A stretch of 64,000 nt of DNA. It comes from Hyphomicrobiales bacterium. Lineage in GTDB: Bacteria; Pseudomonadota; Alphaproteobacteria; Rhizobiales; Rhizobiaceae. Where the stretch lies: the NCBI GenBank assembly GCA_900471815.1, contig UICE01000004.1, positions 248,001 to 312,000 on the forward strand, in the 5' to 3' direction. The position numbers were made by a program, and so were the translations under genes. This document shows, one piece after another, positions 36,478 through 45,941 of the stretch (positions are counted from its first letter, which is position 1; the number at the start of each line of letters is the position of its first letter). The notes below the pieces were generated by a model. It made no database searches. It was not told the DNA's origin and worked only from the letters and a program-made list of their open reading frames with translations.

Positions 36478-37611
36478 ATGCGGTCTGAACCACCCCCCAT
36501 TCGGGTGCCCATCAAGCGGTCCGGTCGACACAATCGGGGACTGTTAACACCATTAAGCCTGCTTGCGCTGCTGCTCTTCTTCGGATGCCAGCCTGACAAG
36601 GCTGCTGCCCCTCAACCACTGACACCAGTGGAGGCGGCCAAGGTTGTCTTTACGGACTATCTGCAGGTCGTATCCGTGTCAGGGGAAATCCGTGCCAGGA
36701 TAGACAGCGATCTCTCATTCAGAGTGAGTGGCAAGGTGGTTGATCGGTTGGTTGATGTCGGTGACCATGTTGCAGCCGGTGAGGTTCTGGCGCGGATCGA
36801 TCCCAAGCAGCAGCAGGCCGACCTTGCAGCAGCCGAAGCAGCTGTGCGGTCAGCTGAAGCGCAAGTCCGACAGAGCTCATCCGCATTCGAGCGCCAAAAG
36901 TCACTGCTTGCACAGGGATTTACTACCCGTAGTGCCTATGACAACGCGGAAGAAGCGCTGCGCACTGCCCAAGGATCATTAAATGCGGCAAAGGCCAAAC
37001 TTGATAGTTCGCGCGACACGCTCTCGTATTCGGAATTGAAAGCCGATGCTCCCGGTATTGTTACCGCACGCAATATTGAAGTCGGGCAGGTGGTGCAGAT
37101 CGCATCAACCGCCTTTACAGTTGCGTTGGATGGACCACGGGATGCGGTTTTCAATGTCTATGAGGGTTTGGTGGTGAACGACCTGGGTGCCCCCCAGGTC
37201 CAGCTTGCTATGCTTGACGCCCCCTCGATCGCCAGTGAGGGGACGGTCAGGGAGGTTTCCCCCACCGTAGACGATGCTTCCGGTACAGTGCGGGTGAAAG
37301 TCACTGTCGAAAAACCGCGTCCGGAAATGACGCTGGGTTCAGTCGTCGTGGGGACGGCCAGGCTCCCTGCGGTTAACGCGGCTATCCTTCCTTCCTCGGT
37401 ATTGACTTCCGACAACGGCAAGCCTGCGGTCTGGGTCATCGATCCGCAAACCCATGCCGTCACCCTGCGTGGGGTCACTGTGGCAGCATACGAGTCGATG
37501 AACGTCGTTCTCAGGGGTGGTCTAAAGGCTGGAGAACAAGTTGTGACCTCCGGCGCGGCTCGCTTACGGCCTTCACAGATTGTTGCAGTCAAGGGGGAGG
37601 CTCAATTATGA
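36478..37611 (+). CDS. RND efflux periplasmic adaptor, first of two
   Basis: A 377-residue membrane fusion protein. The N-terminus has a basic stretch and a hydrophobic segment ending in LLLFFGCQP, a plausible lipobox with the cysteine near residue 38. Lipoyl halves, the helical hairpin (about 105-185) and the beta-barrel region follow. The ATG at 36478 is the start consistent with the promoter; a long in-frame extension upstream lies inside the divergent tetR gene. Its stop overlaps the second adaptor's start (ATGA). Confidence 0.92.
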   Translation: MRSEPPPIRVPIKRSGRHNRGLLTPLSLLALLLFFGCQPDKAAAPQPLTPVEAAKVVFTDYLQVVSVSGEIRARIDSDLSFRVSGKVVDRLVDVGDHVAAGEVLARIDPKQQQADLAAAEAAVRSAEAQVRQSSSAFERQKSLLAQGFTTRSAYDNAEEALRTAQGSLNAAKAKLDSSRDTLSYSELKADAPGIVTARNIEVGQVVQIASTAFTVALDGPRDAVFNVYEGLVVNDLGAPQVQLAMLDAPSIASEGTVREVSPTVDDASGTVRVKVTVEKPRPEMTLGSVVVGTARLPAVNAAILPSSVLTSDNGKPAVWVIDPQTHAVTLRGVTVAAYESMNVVLRGGLKAGEQVVTSGAARLRPSQIVAVKGEAQL

Positions 37612-38693
37612 AGCGTTTTCTCGTCTATAGTGCGAGTGTTGGTCTTGCGACTTGTATCCTCACCTCATGCCAACAAGAACAGGGTGCTTTGGAGCCGGAG
37701 ATCGTGCGACCGGTGCTGTCTATGGTCGTGAAGATCCAGCCGGTGCAGATTCGCGGATTTGCCGGAAAGGTGGAGCCACGTTTTGAAACCCAACTTGGCT
37801 TTCGCACGCTCGGTCGCATCGTCCGCCGCGACGTTTCGGTTGGCGATCAGGTTTCCAAAGGTCAGGAGTTGGCGGCGATCGATCCGCTTGCACTTGAGCT
37901 GGGTGTGCAGGCGTTAGAGGCGAGTTTGTCGTCGGCGCGGGCTCAACTCGCCAACGCAGCCGCGACAGAAGACCGCCAACGGGCGCTTCTCAGCCAGAAT
38001 TCGGCGACGGAGGCGACTTTCGATCAAGCACAGCAGACCCGCGAAGCCGCCGTCGCTGCTGTTGTCCAGGCCGAAGCAAACCTGACGAAGGCGAAGGAAG
38101 ATCTTGGATACGCCATTTTGCGTTCCGATTTTGACGGCGTCGTCACGTCGCTCCAGGCTGATGTCGGCCAGACCGTGACAGCAGGTCAGCTGGTTGCCGT
38201 TGTCGCCCGGCCTGACGTCCGTGAAGCAGTCGTTGACATCCCGGAAACTGTTGTGGGGACGATCAAGGTCGGCAGCAAGTTTCAGGTAACCTTGCAGATC
38301 GATCCGACAATCCGTGTGACGGGTACTGTGCGGCAGATCGCGCCGCAGGCCGATGAAGCAACCCGTACGCGCCGCACCCGCATTACACTCGAACAACCGC
38401 CGGAAGGGTTCCGGTTGGGCACAACGATCACCGCCTATCTTGCAATCGCGGCAGATCAGAGAATGCATGTTCCAGCCACTGCAATTCTGGACAAGGACGA
38501 AAAGACCTTTGTCTGGCTCGTTGATCGTAAGCTTGGGAGGGTCTCGACCAGAGCGGTCAAGCTGGACGGCCGTACCGATGCGGAGGCAATTGTGGTCGAT
38601 GGACTTGTAGACGGCGACCGGATCGCGACCGCCGGCGCTCACACTCTAAGCGAAGGTCAGAAAATCAAGATAACAGACGGGAAGTCACTATGA
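37608..38693 (+). CDS. RND efflux periplasmic adaptor, second of two
   Basis: A 361-residue adaptor with an N-terminal lipoprotein signal (VGLATCILTSCQQ, cysteine near residue 21). The lipoyl segment, helical hairpin and barrel domain are in the standard order. Two consecutive adaptor genes before one RND gene is the arrangement of Pseudomonas TriABC, where both adaptors are needed. Start and stop overlap its neighbours by 4 bases. Confidence 0.92.
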   Translation: MKRFLVYSASVGLATCILTSCQQEQGALEPEIVRPVLSMVVKIQPVQIRGFAGKVEPRFETQLGFRTLGRIVRRDVSVGDQVSKGQELAAIDPLALELGVQALEASLSSARAQLANAAATEDRQRALLSQNSATEATFDQAQQTREAAVAAVVQAEANLTKAKEDLGYAILRSDFDGVVTSLQADVGQTVTAGQLVAVVARPDVREAVVDIPETVVGTIKVGSKFQVTLQIDPTIRVTGTVRQIAPQADEATRTRRTRITLEQPPEGFRLGTTITAYLAIAADQRMHVPATAILDKDEKTFVWLVDRKLGRVSTRAVKLDGRTDAEAIVVDGLVDGDRIATAGAHTLSEGQKIKITDGKSL

Positions 38694-41600
38694 AAAAGTT
38701 CAATCTTTCCGAGTGGGCGCTCGAACATCGCTCTCTCGTCTGGTATTTCATGATTATCTTTACGATTGTCGGCGTTTTCTCCTACATTAATCTTGGGCGC
38801 GAGGAAGACCCCAACTTCACCATCAAAACCATGGTGATCTCGGCGCAATGGCCGGGAGCGTCGATCGAAGACACGACGACTCAGGTCACCGAGCGGATCG
38901 AGAAGAAGCTTGAGGAACTCGACACGCTCGACTATACCAAAAGTGTAAGCTCACCTGGTTCCACAACGATTTTCCTCAACCTGAAGGATACAGTACGCGG
39001 GGATGCCGTAACGCAGACCTGGGTCCGTGTCCGCAACATGATCAGGGATATTTCCTCGGAATTACCGCAGGGAGTCGTCGGCCCCTTCTTCAATGATCAG
39101 TTTGGCGATGTATTCGGAAACATTTACGGATTCACAGCCGATGGTCTGAGCCGTCGGCAATTGCGCGACTATGTTGAAGATGTGCGGCGGAAGATCTTGA
39201 CTGTTCCGGATGTCGGCAAGGTCGAACTTGTCGGCGCGCAGGACGAGGTTATTTATCTTGAATTCTCGACCAAGCAGATCGCTGCACTGGGCCTCGACCA
39301 GCAGGCCATCATCAGCACGCTGCAGGCACAAAATGCAATCACACCGTCCGGCGTTGTGGAGACCGGCCCAGAGCGGGTGATGATACGCGTCAATGGCCAG
39401 TTCACCTCGGAAAAGAGTCTCGAAGCGATCAATCTGCGGGTCAATGATCGTTACTTCCGGTTGAGCGACGTCGCCAGAGTAACCCGCGGTTATGTTGATC
39501 CACCGACAAGTCTCTTTCGCGTCAATGGCAAGGAGGCAATCGGTCTTGCTATCGGGATGAAGCCAAATGGCAATCTGCTCGCATTTGGCGAACATCTCAA
39601 AGCGCAAATGGGGCAGATCACAGCAGATCTTCCGGTCGGCGTGGGCGTCAATCTCGTCTCTGATCAACCACAGATCGTCGAAGAGGCGGTATCCGGCTTT
39701 ACGCGCGCGCTCTTCGAAGCTGTGGCGATCGTTCTGGCCGTCAGTTTCGTCAGCCTGGGTATGCGTGCGGGATTCGTCGTCGCATTGGCCATTCCGCTTG
39801 TTCTCGCCATCACCTTCATGGTGATGGAATATATGGGTATCTCGCTCCAGCGCATCTCGCTCGGCGCCTTGATCATCGCACTGGGCCTGCTCGTTGATGA
39901 TGCCATGATTGCCGTCGAGATGATGGTGGCGCGACTGGAGGCGGGGGACTCGTTGCGCAAAGCCGCAACCTATGTCTATACGTCGACAGCCTTCCCCATG
40001 CTGACGGGAACGCTCGTGACGGTCTCGGGCTTTATCCCGGTTGGTCTCAACACCAGCTCTGCAGGTGAATTCACTTACACGCTGTTCGTGGTCATTGGGG
40101 TCTCGCTCGTTGTGTCGTGGGTTGTGGCAGTGGTCTTTACGCCGTTGATCGGCGTGACGCTCTTGCCGAAGACCATGAAGAACAAGCACGCCAATCCAGG
40201 CTGGTTTACCCGACTGTTCAAACGTCTTCTGTCGCTTTGCATGCGGTTTCGTTGGGCAACAATTGCTGTCACGGTCGCAATCTTTGCCCTTTCGCTCTAT
40301 GGCATGGGCCATGTCCAGCAGCAGTTCTTCCCCAATTCCGATCGCCATGAGCTGGTCGTCGACTGGAACCTGCCGCAAAACGCCTCAATCGTTGAAACCA
40401 AGGCGCAAATGGACAAGTTCGAGGCAGAACAACTGGTGGGAAATCCCGACATCGAGCATTGGAGCTCCTATGTGGGGCAGGGCGCTATCCGCTTCGTATT
40501 GTCCTTTGATGTGCAGCCGTCCAATCCGTTCTTCGGCCAGACGATTATTGTAACAAAGAGTTTGGAAGCGCGTGACCAGTTGCGGGAAAAATTCCAGAAA
40601 TGGCTGAAGGATCAGTTTCCCGGTACCGATGCTTTCGTTCATCTTCTTGATATCGGTCCGCCGGTCGGACGACCCGTTCAATACCGCGTCAGCGGACCCG
40701 ACCTTCAGAAAGTTCGCGACTATTCTCACCAGATGGCCAACCTTGTTGCCGAAAACCCGTCTGTCGGGGCTATTACTTTCGACTGGAATGAACCGTCGCG
40801 CGTGATCAAGGTGGATGTATTGCAAGATAAAGCCCGGCAGCTCGGCATTACCTCCGAGAGTATTGCCTCGGCATTAAATGCGGTTGTTGGGGGCACCACG
40901 GTTACACAAGTCAGGGATTCGATCTATCTCGTTGACGTCGTCGCCCGTGCCCGTGCCGATGAACGCGGATCGATCGATCAACTCCGCAATCTCGAATTGC
41001 AGACAAGCAATGGGCAATCGGTGCCGGCAGCGGCTGTTGCCAACTTCCGGTATGAGCTGGAGCAGCCTGTCGTGTGGCGTCGCGCCCGCCAGCCCACCGT
41101 AACCTTAAAAGCACCTGTCCTTGGGGCACTTCAGCCCGCAACAGTTGTTTCGCAGCTGGCGCCAAAAGTGAAGGAGTTTGCCGACAGGCTTCCGGCCGGC
41201 TACGGCGTTGCCGTTGGTGGCGCGGTCGAAGAAAGCAGCAAGGCTCAGGCACCGATTTTTGCAGTTGCGCCCCTGATGCTGTTTGCCATGATCACGCTTT
41301 TGATGATCCAGCTGCAAAGCTTCCAGCGGCTGTTCCTGGTCTTCGCGGTTGCACCCCTTGCCATCATTGGTGTGGTGGCGGCCCTGCTGCCAAGTGGTGC
41401 ACCACTCGGTTTCGTTGCGCTTCTCGGCGTTCTGGCACTGATCGGGATACTGATCCGCAACTCGGTTATTCTCGTCGTTCAGATCGAGGATTTGCGACGG
41501 GAGGGCAAAGATCCATGGGATGCTGTCGTTGAAGCCACCGAACACCGGATGCGTCCGATCATGCTGACGGCTGCGGCTGCCAGCCTTGCGCTCGTTCCGA

Positions 41601-41785
41601 TCGCCCGTGAGATCTTCTGGGGGCCGATGGCCTATGCGATGATGGGCGGAATTATCGTCGGGACGGTTCTGACCCTTCTGTTCCTGCCCGCGCTTTACAT
41701 CGCCTGGTTCCGGATCAAGGCGCGGGAAACGGGTTCGTCTGCTGGCCATTCGGAGGTGGCCGTAGATAATCCGATCGCGAGTTAG
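38690..41785 (+). CDS. RND efflux transporter (TriC-like)
   Basis: A 1031-residue RND pump. It begins MKKFNLSEWALEHR and has the LGREEDPNFTIK segment near residues 35-46 typical of TriC/VexF-like pumps rather than AcrB. Proton-relay aspartates are D403/D404 (LLVDDA) in the fourth helix. It overlaps the second adaptor gene by 4 bases. No outer-membrane channel is encoded nearby. Substrates may include biocides or hydrophobic acids, which cannot be read from sequence. Confidence 0.95.
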   Translation: MKKFNLSEWALEHRSLVWYFMIIFTIVGVFSYINLGREEDPNFTIKTMVISAQWPGASIEDTTTQVTERIEKKLEELDTLDYTKSVSSPGSTTIFLNLKDTVRGDAVTQTWVRVRNMIRDISSELPQGVVGPFFNDQFGDVFGNIYGFTADGLSRRQLRDYVEDVRRKILTVPDVGKVELVGAQDEVIYLEFSTKQIAALGLDQQAIISTLQAQNAITPSGVVETGPERVMIRVNGQFTSEKSLEAINLRVNDRYFRLSDVARVTRGYVDPPTSLFRVNGKEAIGLAIGMKPNGNLLAFGEHLKAQMGQITADLPVGVGVNLVSDQPQIVEEAVSGFTRALFEAVAIVLAVSFVSLGMRAGFVVALAIPLVLAITFMVMEYMGISLQRISLGALIIALGLLVDDAMIAVEMMVARLEAGDSLRKAATYVYTSTAFPMLTGTLVTVSGFIPVGLNTSSAGEFTYTLFVVIGVSLVVSWVVAVVFTPLIGVTLLPKTMKNKHANPGWFTRLFKRLLSLCMRFRWATIAVTVAIFALSLYGMGHVQQQFFPNSDRHELVVDWNLPQNASIVETKAQMDKFEAEQLVGNPDIEHWSSYVGQGAIRFVLSFDVQPSNPFFGQTIIVTKSLEARDQLREKFQKWLKDQFPGTDAFVHLLDIGPPVGRPVQYRVSGPDLQKVRDYSHQMANLVAENPSVGAITFDWNEPSRVIKVDVLQDKARQLGITSESIASALNAVVGGTTVTQVRDSIYLVDVVARARADERGSIDQLRNLELQTSNGQSVPAAAVANFRYELEQPVVWRRARQPTVTLKAPVLGALQPATVVSQLAPKVKEFADRLPAGYGVAVGGAVEESSKAQAPIFAVAPLMLFAMITLLMIQLQSFQRLFLVFAVAPLAIIGVVAALLPSGAPLGFVALLGVLALIGILIRNSVILVVQIEDLRREGKDPWDAVVEATEHRMRPIMLTAAAASLALVPIAREIFWGPMAYAMMGGIIVGTVLTLLFLPALYIAWFRIKARETGSSAGHSEVAVDNPIAS

Positions 41786-41790
41786 GGCTC

Positions 41791-43029
41791 ATGAAGGCGA
41801 ACAAACTGTCGAAAAGTTCGAAATGTTTTGCAATCGCACTGTCCCTCATACTGTCGGCCTGTGCGACGCATCCCGGAAACGTCCTCGCGCCGGTCGCAGA
41901 GACAGCACCGGATGCGAGCAGGGTGGACATGTTGGTCGCGACCACACGTAAACCGGTGAGCGATCCGGGCACGCTCTTTTCTGGCGAACGAGCAACGGCG
42001 ATTTCAATGACCAACATCGTGGTCTCAGTGCCGCCGGATAAGAACCGGAAAATTGGCGAGATTCAGTGGCCCTCCCGGCTACCAGGTAATCCCGCCAAGG
42101 ATTTTGTCACGCTCAAGACTGAAGGGCTTGGCTCCGAAAGTCGAGTTCTCGATTGGCTGAAACGCAACCGGGGTCCAAAGAAGCGGGTGCTCATTTTCGT
42201 GCACGGCTTCAACAATACATATTCCGATGCGGTCTATCGTTTCGCACAGATTGCCCACGACACTCGGACGGGTGCAGCGCCGGTTCTGTTCACCTGGCCG
42301 TCGCGGGCCAGCATGTTCGATTATGTCTATGATAAGGAGAGCACGAACTTTTCCCGTTTTGCACTGGAAGAGCTGCTCCGTCAGGCGGTAAAAAGTCCCG
42401 ATGTAACCGAGGTCACGGTTCTCGCCCATTCGATGGGAAGCTGGCTGGCAGTGGAGGCACTGCGTGGCATGGCCATGCGAGACAAGGACATATCGCCAAA
42501 AATCAGGAACGTTGTTCTCGCTTCACCGGATATCGATGTTGATGTGTTCCGGCGGCAGCTCATCGAAATGGGTCCCAAACGGCCACAATTCACGATCTTC
42601 GCCTCCCGGCGGGATCGGGCACTCGCCGTGTCCAAATGGGTTTCGGGAGACGTGGACCGTGTCGGTTCCGCGGATTTGCGGCCCTACGCGCCAGAACTGA
42701 AGCAGCTTGGGATCACAATTGTCGACACGACAAATATCAAGGCAGGCGATCCGCTCGCGCACAACACCTTTGCCGACAACCCGGAAATGGTGCAGCTTCT
42801 CGGCCAAAGATTGTCCGGGCAATCGCTTGACTCGGGCGATGTTTCACTTGCCGATAAAATCGGTGTAACAGCGCTTCGTACGGTGCGGGTTGTGCGTTCA
42901 ACTGCGGGGGCGGCGATGACAGCGCCCATCGCCATCGTCAGGCCCGCCGCCCGCCGCCAACTCTCTCGACAGTTTCAACAGGTTGACACGTCGTTTACCG
43001 AGACCGTCGACGGCCAGATTGTGTACTAG
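41791..43029 (+). CDS. Lipoprotein alpha/beta hydrolase (DUF900/COG4782)
   Basis: A 412-residue protein with a lipoprotein signal (ALSLILSACATHP, cysteine 24). The hydrolase fold is clear from VLIFVHGFNNTYSD (133-146) and the nucleophile elbow AHSMG with Ser214. The family is typically membrane-anchored and of unknown substrate. It starts 5 bases after the RND pump stop and is almost certainly co-transcribed with it. That suggests an envelope-side task linked to export, such as hydrolysing an ester, but this is inference. Confidence 0.88.
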   Translation: MKANKLSKSSKCFAIALSLILSACATHPGNVLAPVAETAPDASRVDMLVATTRKPVSDPGTLFSGERATAISMTNIVVSVPPDKNRKIGEIQWPSRLPGNPAKDFVTLKTEGLGSESRVLDWLKRNRGPKKRVLIFVHGFNNTYSDAVYRFAQIAHDTRTGAAPVLFTWPSRASMFDYVYDKESTNFSRFALEELLRQAVKSPDVTEVTVLAHSMGSWLAVEALRGMAMRDKDISPKIRNVVLASPDIDVDVFRRQLIEMGPKRPQFTIFASRRDRALAVSKWVSGDVDRVGSADLRPYAPELKQLGITIVDTTNIKAGDPLAHNTFADNPEMVQLLGQRLSGQSLDSGDVSLADKIGVTALRTVRVVRSTAGAAMTAPIAIVRPAARRQLSRQFQQVDTSFTETVDGQIVY

Positions 43030-43641
43030 GCAAGCGTATAGGTCGCGGACGCAGCATCCTGGTCATTCCGTAGTCGGTTTGAGGAGCAGGCGGCTCAGGT
43101 CCCTGGCTTGCAGCTTTTGATCCACATTCATTCGAACCGCGAGCGTTAGGACTTGATCGCTCCTCACAACACGCAGGAGAACCGTCTGAACCGCACCGGG
43201 TTTGCCGGAGGCTGCTCCAACTTCTGAGAAAGTGGCGCTTGCAGACGACCCGACTTATCTGCACAAGGCCGCTGCTCGCAGCATCACAGGAGCATTAATG
43301 CAGTCATAGAGCCATCGCACCATTTGGGCCCACCCCAATACCCGGGAACTCAGCCCGTTGCCGGCGGCATACAGACTGGGGCCGAATTCTGCCGCAGGAT
43401 CGCACTCACAGGAGGCGTCGTATTTGTCATCCTGATTACATTTTCTGCTTCCTGAAACTGACACGGTCGGCGTCGTGAGACGCGCCGGGGCGGTGGACAA
43501 GGAGAGCCAAGTCTCATTAGGTTCGCTCCTTCCCTTTCACCAGGGATGTTGGAGCTGACGGAAATTATCTTCTACATGATTGCATTTCTTGCAACTGCTG
43601 ACAGAATGACAGCATCCGAGTGCAGCGTTCTGAGGCTATCG
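43030..43641. other. Intergenic region with no convincing gene
   Basis: About 610 bases between the lipoprotein hydrolase and the LacI gene. Short frames exist on both strands without recognisable domains or start signals. One plus-strand piece near 43227-43310 reads protein-like (DDPTYLHKAAARSITGALMQ) and may be the end of a lost gene. No terminator or palindrome stood out. Confidence 0.4.
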
Positions 43642-44670
43642 ATGAAGCGACCAACAATTACCGATGTCGCTCACACTGCTGGTGTGAGCGTTGCAACTGT
43701 CGATCGTGTTTTGAATGGCCGCTTGCCCGTTCGGGAGGAGACATCGAGGAAAGTATACGCCGCCGCCGAGCGGTTGAATTTTCATGCCACCAATATCATC
43801 CGTCAACGGATGCTGGCTGATCTGCCGGTATACTCTTTTGGCATTATTCTCAGGAAGGAGCGTCAGGAGTTTTACCAATCGTTCGCCACGGAACTCCAAA
43901 CTGCAGCAGCCGCGGTAAAAGACCGGCATATCCAGCTTACTATACAATATCTGAGAACCGGAGAACCGACGGAATTATCGGAAATGATGCTCGGTCTGCC
44001 CGGCAAGGTTTCCGCAATTGCAGTGACCGGTCCCGACCATCACGACGTTACCGCGGCGGTCTCAGCATTGAAATCAAAAGGTATTCCGACGTTTGCTCTC
44101 CTCACCGACCTGGCGCAAGGGGTGCGGGAGGCATATCTCGGCACTAACAATATGAAAGTCGGTCGCAGCGCCGCTTGGATGATTTCCAAACTATCGTCGA
44201 CGCCTGGCAAAGTTCTCCTTTTTCTGGGGGGGCATCGCTTCCATGGGCATTCTTTACGAGAAACGGGCTTTCGCGCTTACATGCGCGAATTTGCACCGGA
44301 TTTTCAGGTTTTGGATGCATTAATCAATCTGGAAACACGCCAACTCACCTATGAGATGATGATGGACACGCTCTCGCGTCATCCCGATCTGATCGGTGTG
44401 TATTGCATAGGTGGCGGTATGGAGGGCGTCATTGAAGCTTTGAACAAGAATGAACGATCTGACCAAATAGCATGCCTTGTGAATGAACTTACGCAGCAAT
44501 CGAGACAGGCTCTACTCGAGCGCCGGATCTCCGGGGTATTCCAGACGCCACTGCGCGAGTTATGCAACGATCTGATCGCCACGATGATCCACACGATGGA
44601 ACACGGCATGGCGGAAAGCCCCGGTCAGAGATTCTTTCCTGCTCACCTGTGGGTTCCTGAGAGTTTATGA
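43642..44670 (+). CDS. LacI-family regulator, VDRVLN subgroup
   Basis: A 342-residue regulator. The LacI headpiece is at residues 1-50 (TITDVAHTAGVSVATVDRVLNGR), followed by a periplasmic-binding-protein-like effector domain. The DRVLN sequence in the hinge-proximal helix is shared with the second LacI gene at 63648. The ATG at 43642 follows GAGG; an upstream extension in the same frame has no LacI-like sequence. It precedes, in the same direction, the inositol-type importer, separated by a 262-base gap containing a 15-bp palindrome, and probably senses a sugar or polyol. Confidence 0.9.
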   Translation: MKRPTITDVAHTAGVSVATVDRVLNGRLPVREETSRKVYAAAERLNFHATNIIRQRMLADLPVYSFGIILRKERQEFYQSFATELQTAAAAVKDRHIQLTIQYLRTGEPTELSEMMLGLPGKVSAIAVTGPDHHDVTAAVSALKSKGIPTFALLTDLAQGVREAYLGTNNMKVGRSAAWMISKLSSTPGKVLLFLGGHRFHGHSLRETGFRAYMREFAPDFQVLDALINLETRQLTYEMMMDTLSRHPDLIGVYCIGGGMEGVIEALNKNERSDQIACLVNELTQQSRQALLERRISGVFQTPLRELCNDLIATMIHTMEHGMAESPGQRFFPAHLWVPESL

Positions 44671-44675
44671 TGGCT

Positions 44676-44690
44676 TGATAGATTCTATCA
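44676..44690. promoter_or_regulatory. 15-bp perfect palindrome between LacI gene and importer operon
   Basis: TGATAGA-T-TCTATCA has perfect seven-base arms around one central base, starting 6 bases after the LacI stop and 257 before the first binding-protein gene. It may be an operator for the LacI product. A weak hairpin or terminator role is possible, but no U tract follows. Confidence 0.45.
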
Positions 44691-44932
44691 TGGCTTCTCG
44701 GTGTCTTTCTATCATATCTGAAAGCCAAAGTTGCTAAAGAGCGGTTGACCGTATCCTGTCAGTCAGGAATGGTACCTTGCGACGGTGGAGACAGGAGGCC
44801 GTCGCCCAGAACTCAACAAGGTAGTGCATCTCTCTCGTTGCCGGCGGTTCGCTGGCGGACGCCAGTCGAATTTTGAGCAGTGCTGCCTTTTCGGGAGACG
44901 AAGGCAACTGTGATTTTTGTGGAGGAACTCAA

Positions 44933-45874
44933 TTGAAGAAACATCTCATGATCCTAGCGCTCGCATCAATGCTAGCGACGTCTGCTTCTGCGGAAACCGT
45001 CGGCGTCTCGATGGCGCTTTTCGATGATAATTTTCTTACCGTTCTGCGCAATGGCATGACGGATTATGCCAAAACGCAAAAAGACGTGGTGCTGCAGATT
45101 GAGGATGCGCAAAACGACGTTGGCAAGCAGCTCAGTCAGGTCCAGAATTTTGTGGCCTCCGGCGTGGATGCGATCATCGTCAATCCTGTCGATACCGATG
45201 CCACAGTCGCAATCTCACAAGTCGCCGACGCTGCCGGCATTCCATTGATTTACGTTAATCGTCAGCCGGTCAATGTGGACCAGCTTTCCGAAAAGCAGGC
45301 ATTTGTCGCTTCGGATGAGAAGGAGTCCGGAACACTCCAAACCAAGGAGGTGTGCCGTATCCTGAAGGAGGCAGGCAAGACCGAGGCGAAAGCGGTCGTT
45401 ATGATGGGTGAATTGTCCAACCAAGCTGCACGCATGCGCACGCAGGATATCAAGGATGTCATTGCGACACCCGAGTGCAGTTTCATCAAGATTGTTGAAG
45501 AGCAGACGGCCAACTGGTCACGCACGCAAGGTGCCGATCTGATGACCAACTGGCTGTCTGCCGGTGCGCAGTTTGATGCTGTCATTGCCAATAATGATGA
45601 GATGGCAATAGGGGCGATCCAGTCGCTGAAAGCGTCTGGAAAGGACATGAAGTCGGTGATTGTCTCAGGGATAGACGCCACTCAGGATGCGCTTGCTGCC
45701 ATGGCCGCCGGCGACCTTGACGTTACAGTCTTCCAGAACGCTGCGGGGCAGGGCAAGGGTGCCGTCGATGCAGCGCTCAAGGTCGCACGCGGCGAGAAGA
45801 TCGAGAAGAAGGGTTATGTGCCATTCGAACTCGTAACGCCGGCCAATCTAAAAGACTACCAGGCTAAGAACTAA
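44933..45874 (+). CDS. ABC importer binding protein, inositol/sugar type (first of two)
   Basis: A 313-residue type I binding protein with signal peptide [21 protein letters not shown] choose the TTG at 44933 because it follows a perfect GGAGG (44921-44925) with 7-base spacing and begins the signal peptide; an ATG at 44873 in frame has no such site. Landmarks are [22 protein letters not shown] and NNDEMAIGA. It resembles IbpA-type inositol-binding proteins, fitting the iol genes downstream. A 24-bp-stem hairpin follows before the ATPase gene. Confidence 0.92.
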   Translation: MKKHLMILALASMLATSASAETVGVSMALFDDNFLTVLRNGMTDYAKTQKDVVLQIEDAQNDVGKQLSQVQNFVASGVDAIIVNPVDTDATVAISQVADAAGIPLIYVNRQPVNVDQLSEKQAFVASDEKESGTLQTKEVCRILKEAGKTEAKAVVMMGELSNQAARMRTQDIKDVIATPECSFIKIVEEQTANWSRTQGADLMTNWLSAGAQFDAVIANNDEMAIGAIQSLKASGKDMKSVIVSGIDATQDALAAMAAGDLDVTVFQNAAGQGKGAVDAALKVARGEKIEKKGYVPFELVTPANLKDYQAKN

Positions 45875-45887
45875 ACAGCTCGAATCT

Positions 45888-45918
45888 TCGAAGGTGGCGT
45901 TTATACCGCCACCTTCGA
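45888..45918 (+). other. Strong intercistronic hairpin after the first binding-protein gene
   Basis: Arms TCGAAGGTGGCG (45888-45899) and CGCCACCTTCGA (45907-45918) form a perfect 12-bp stem with a 7-base loop. No U tract follows, and it lies 24 bases before the ATPase start. This is the layout of RNA stabilisers that keep binding-protein mRNA abundant relative to the membrane subunits. The function is inferred. Confidence 0.65.
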
Positions 45919-45941
45919 CACCGAGCGATGGAGGAAAAGCC

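Noticed and set aside
39062-40378. 438-codon minus-strand frame inside the second RND pump
   Set aside because: Shadow composition dominated by His, Arg and Asp, no start signal, opposite a conserved pump gene.
43255-43500. 81-codon minus-strand frame in the 43.0-43.6 kb gap
   Set aside because: Compositionally possible but without start signal, domain or conserved pattern; left as non-coding.
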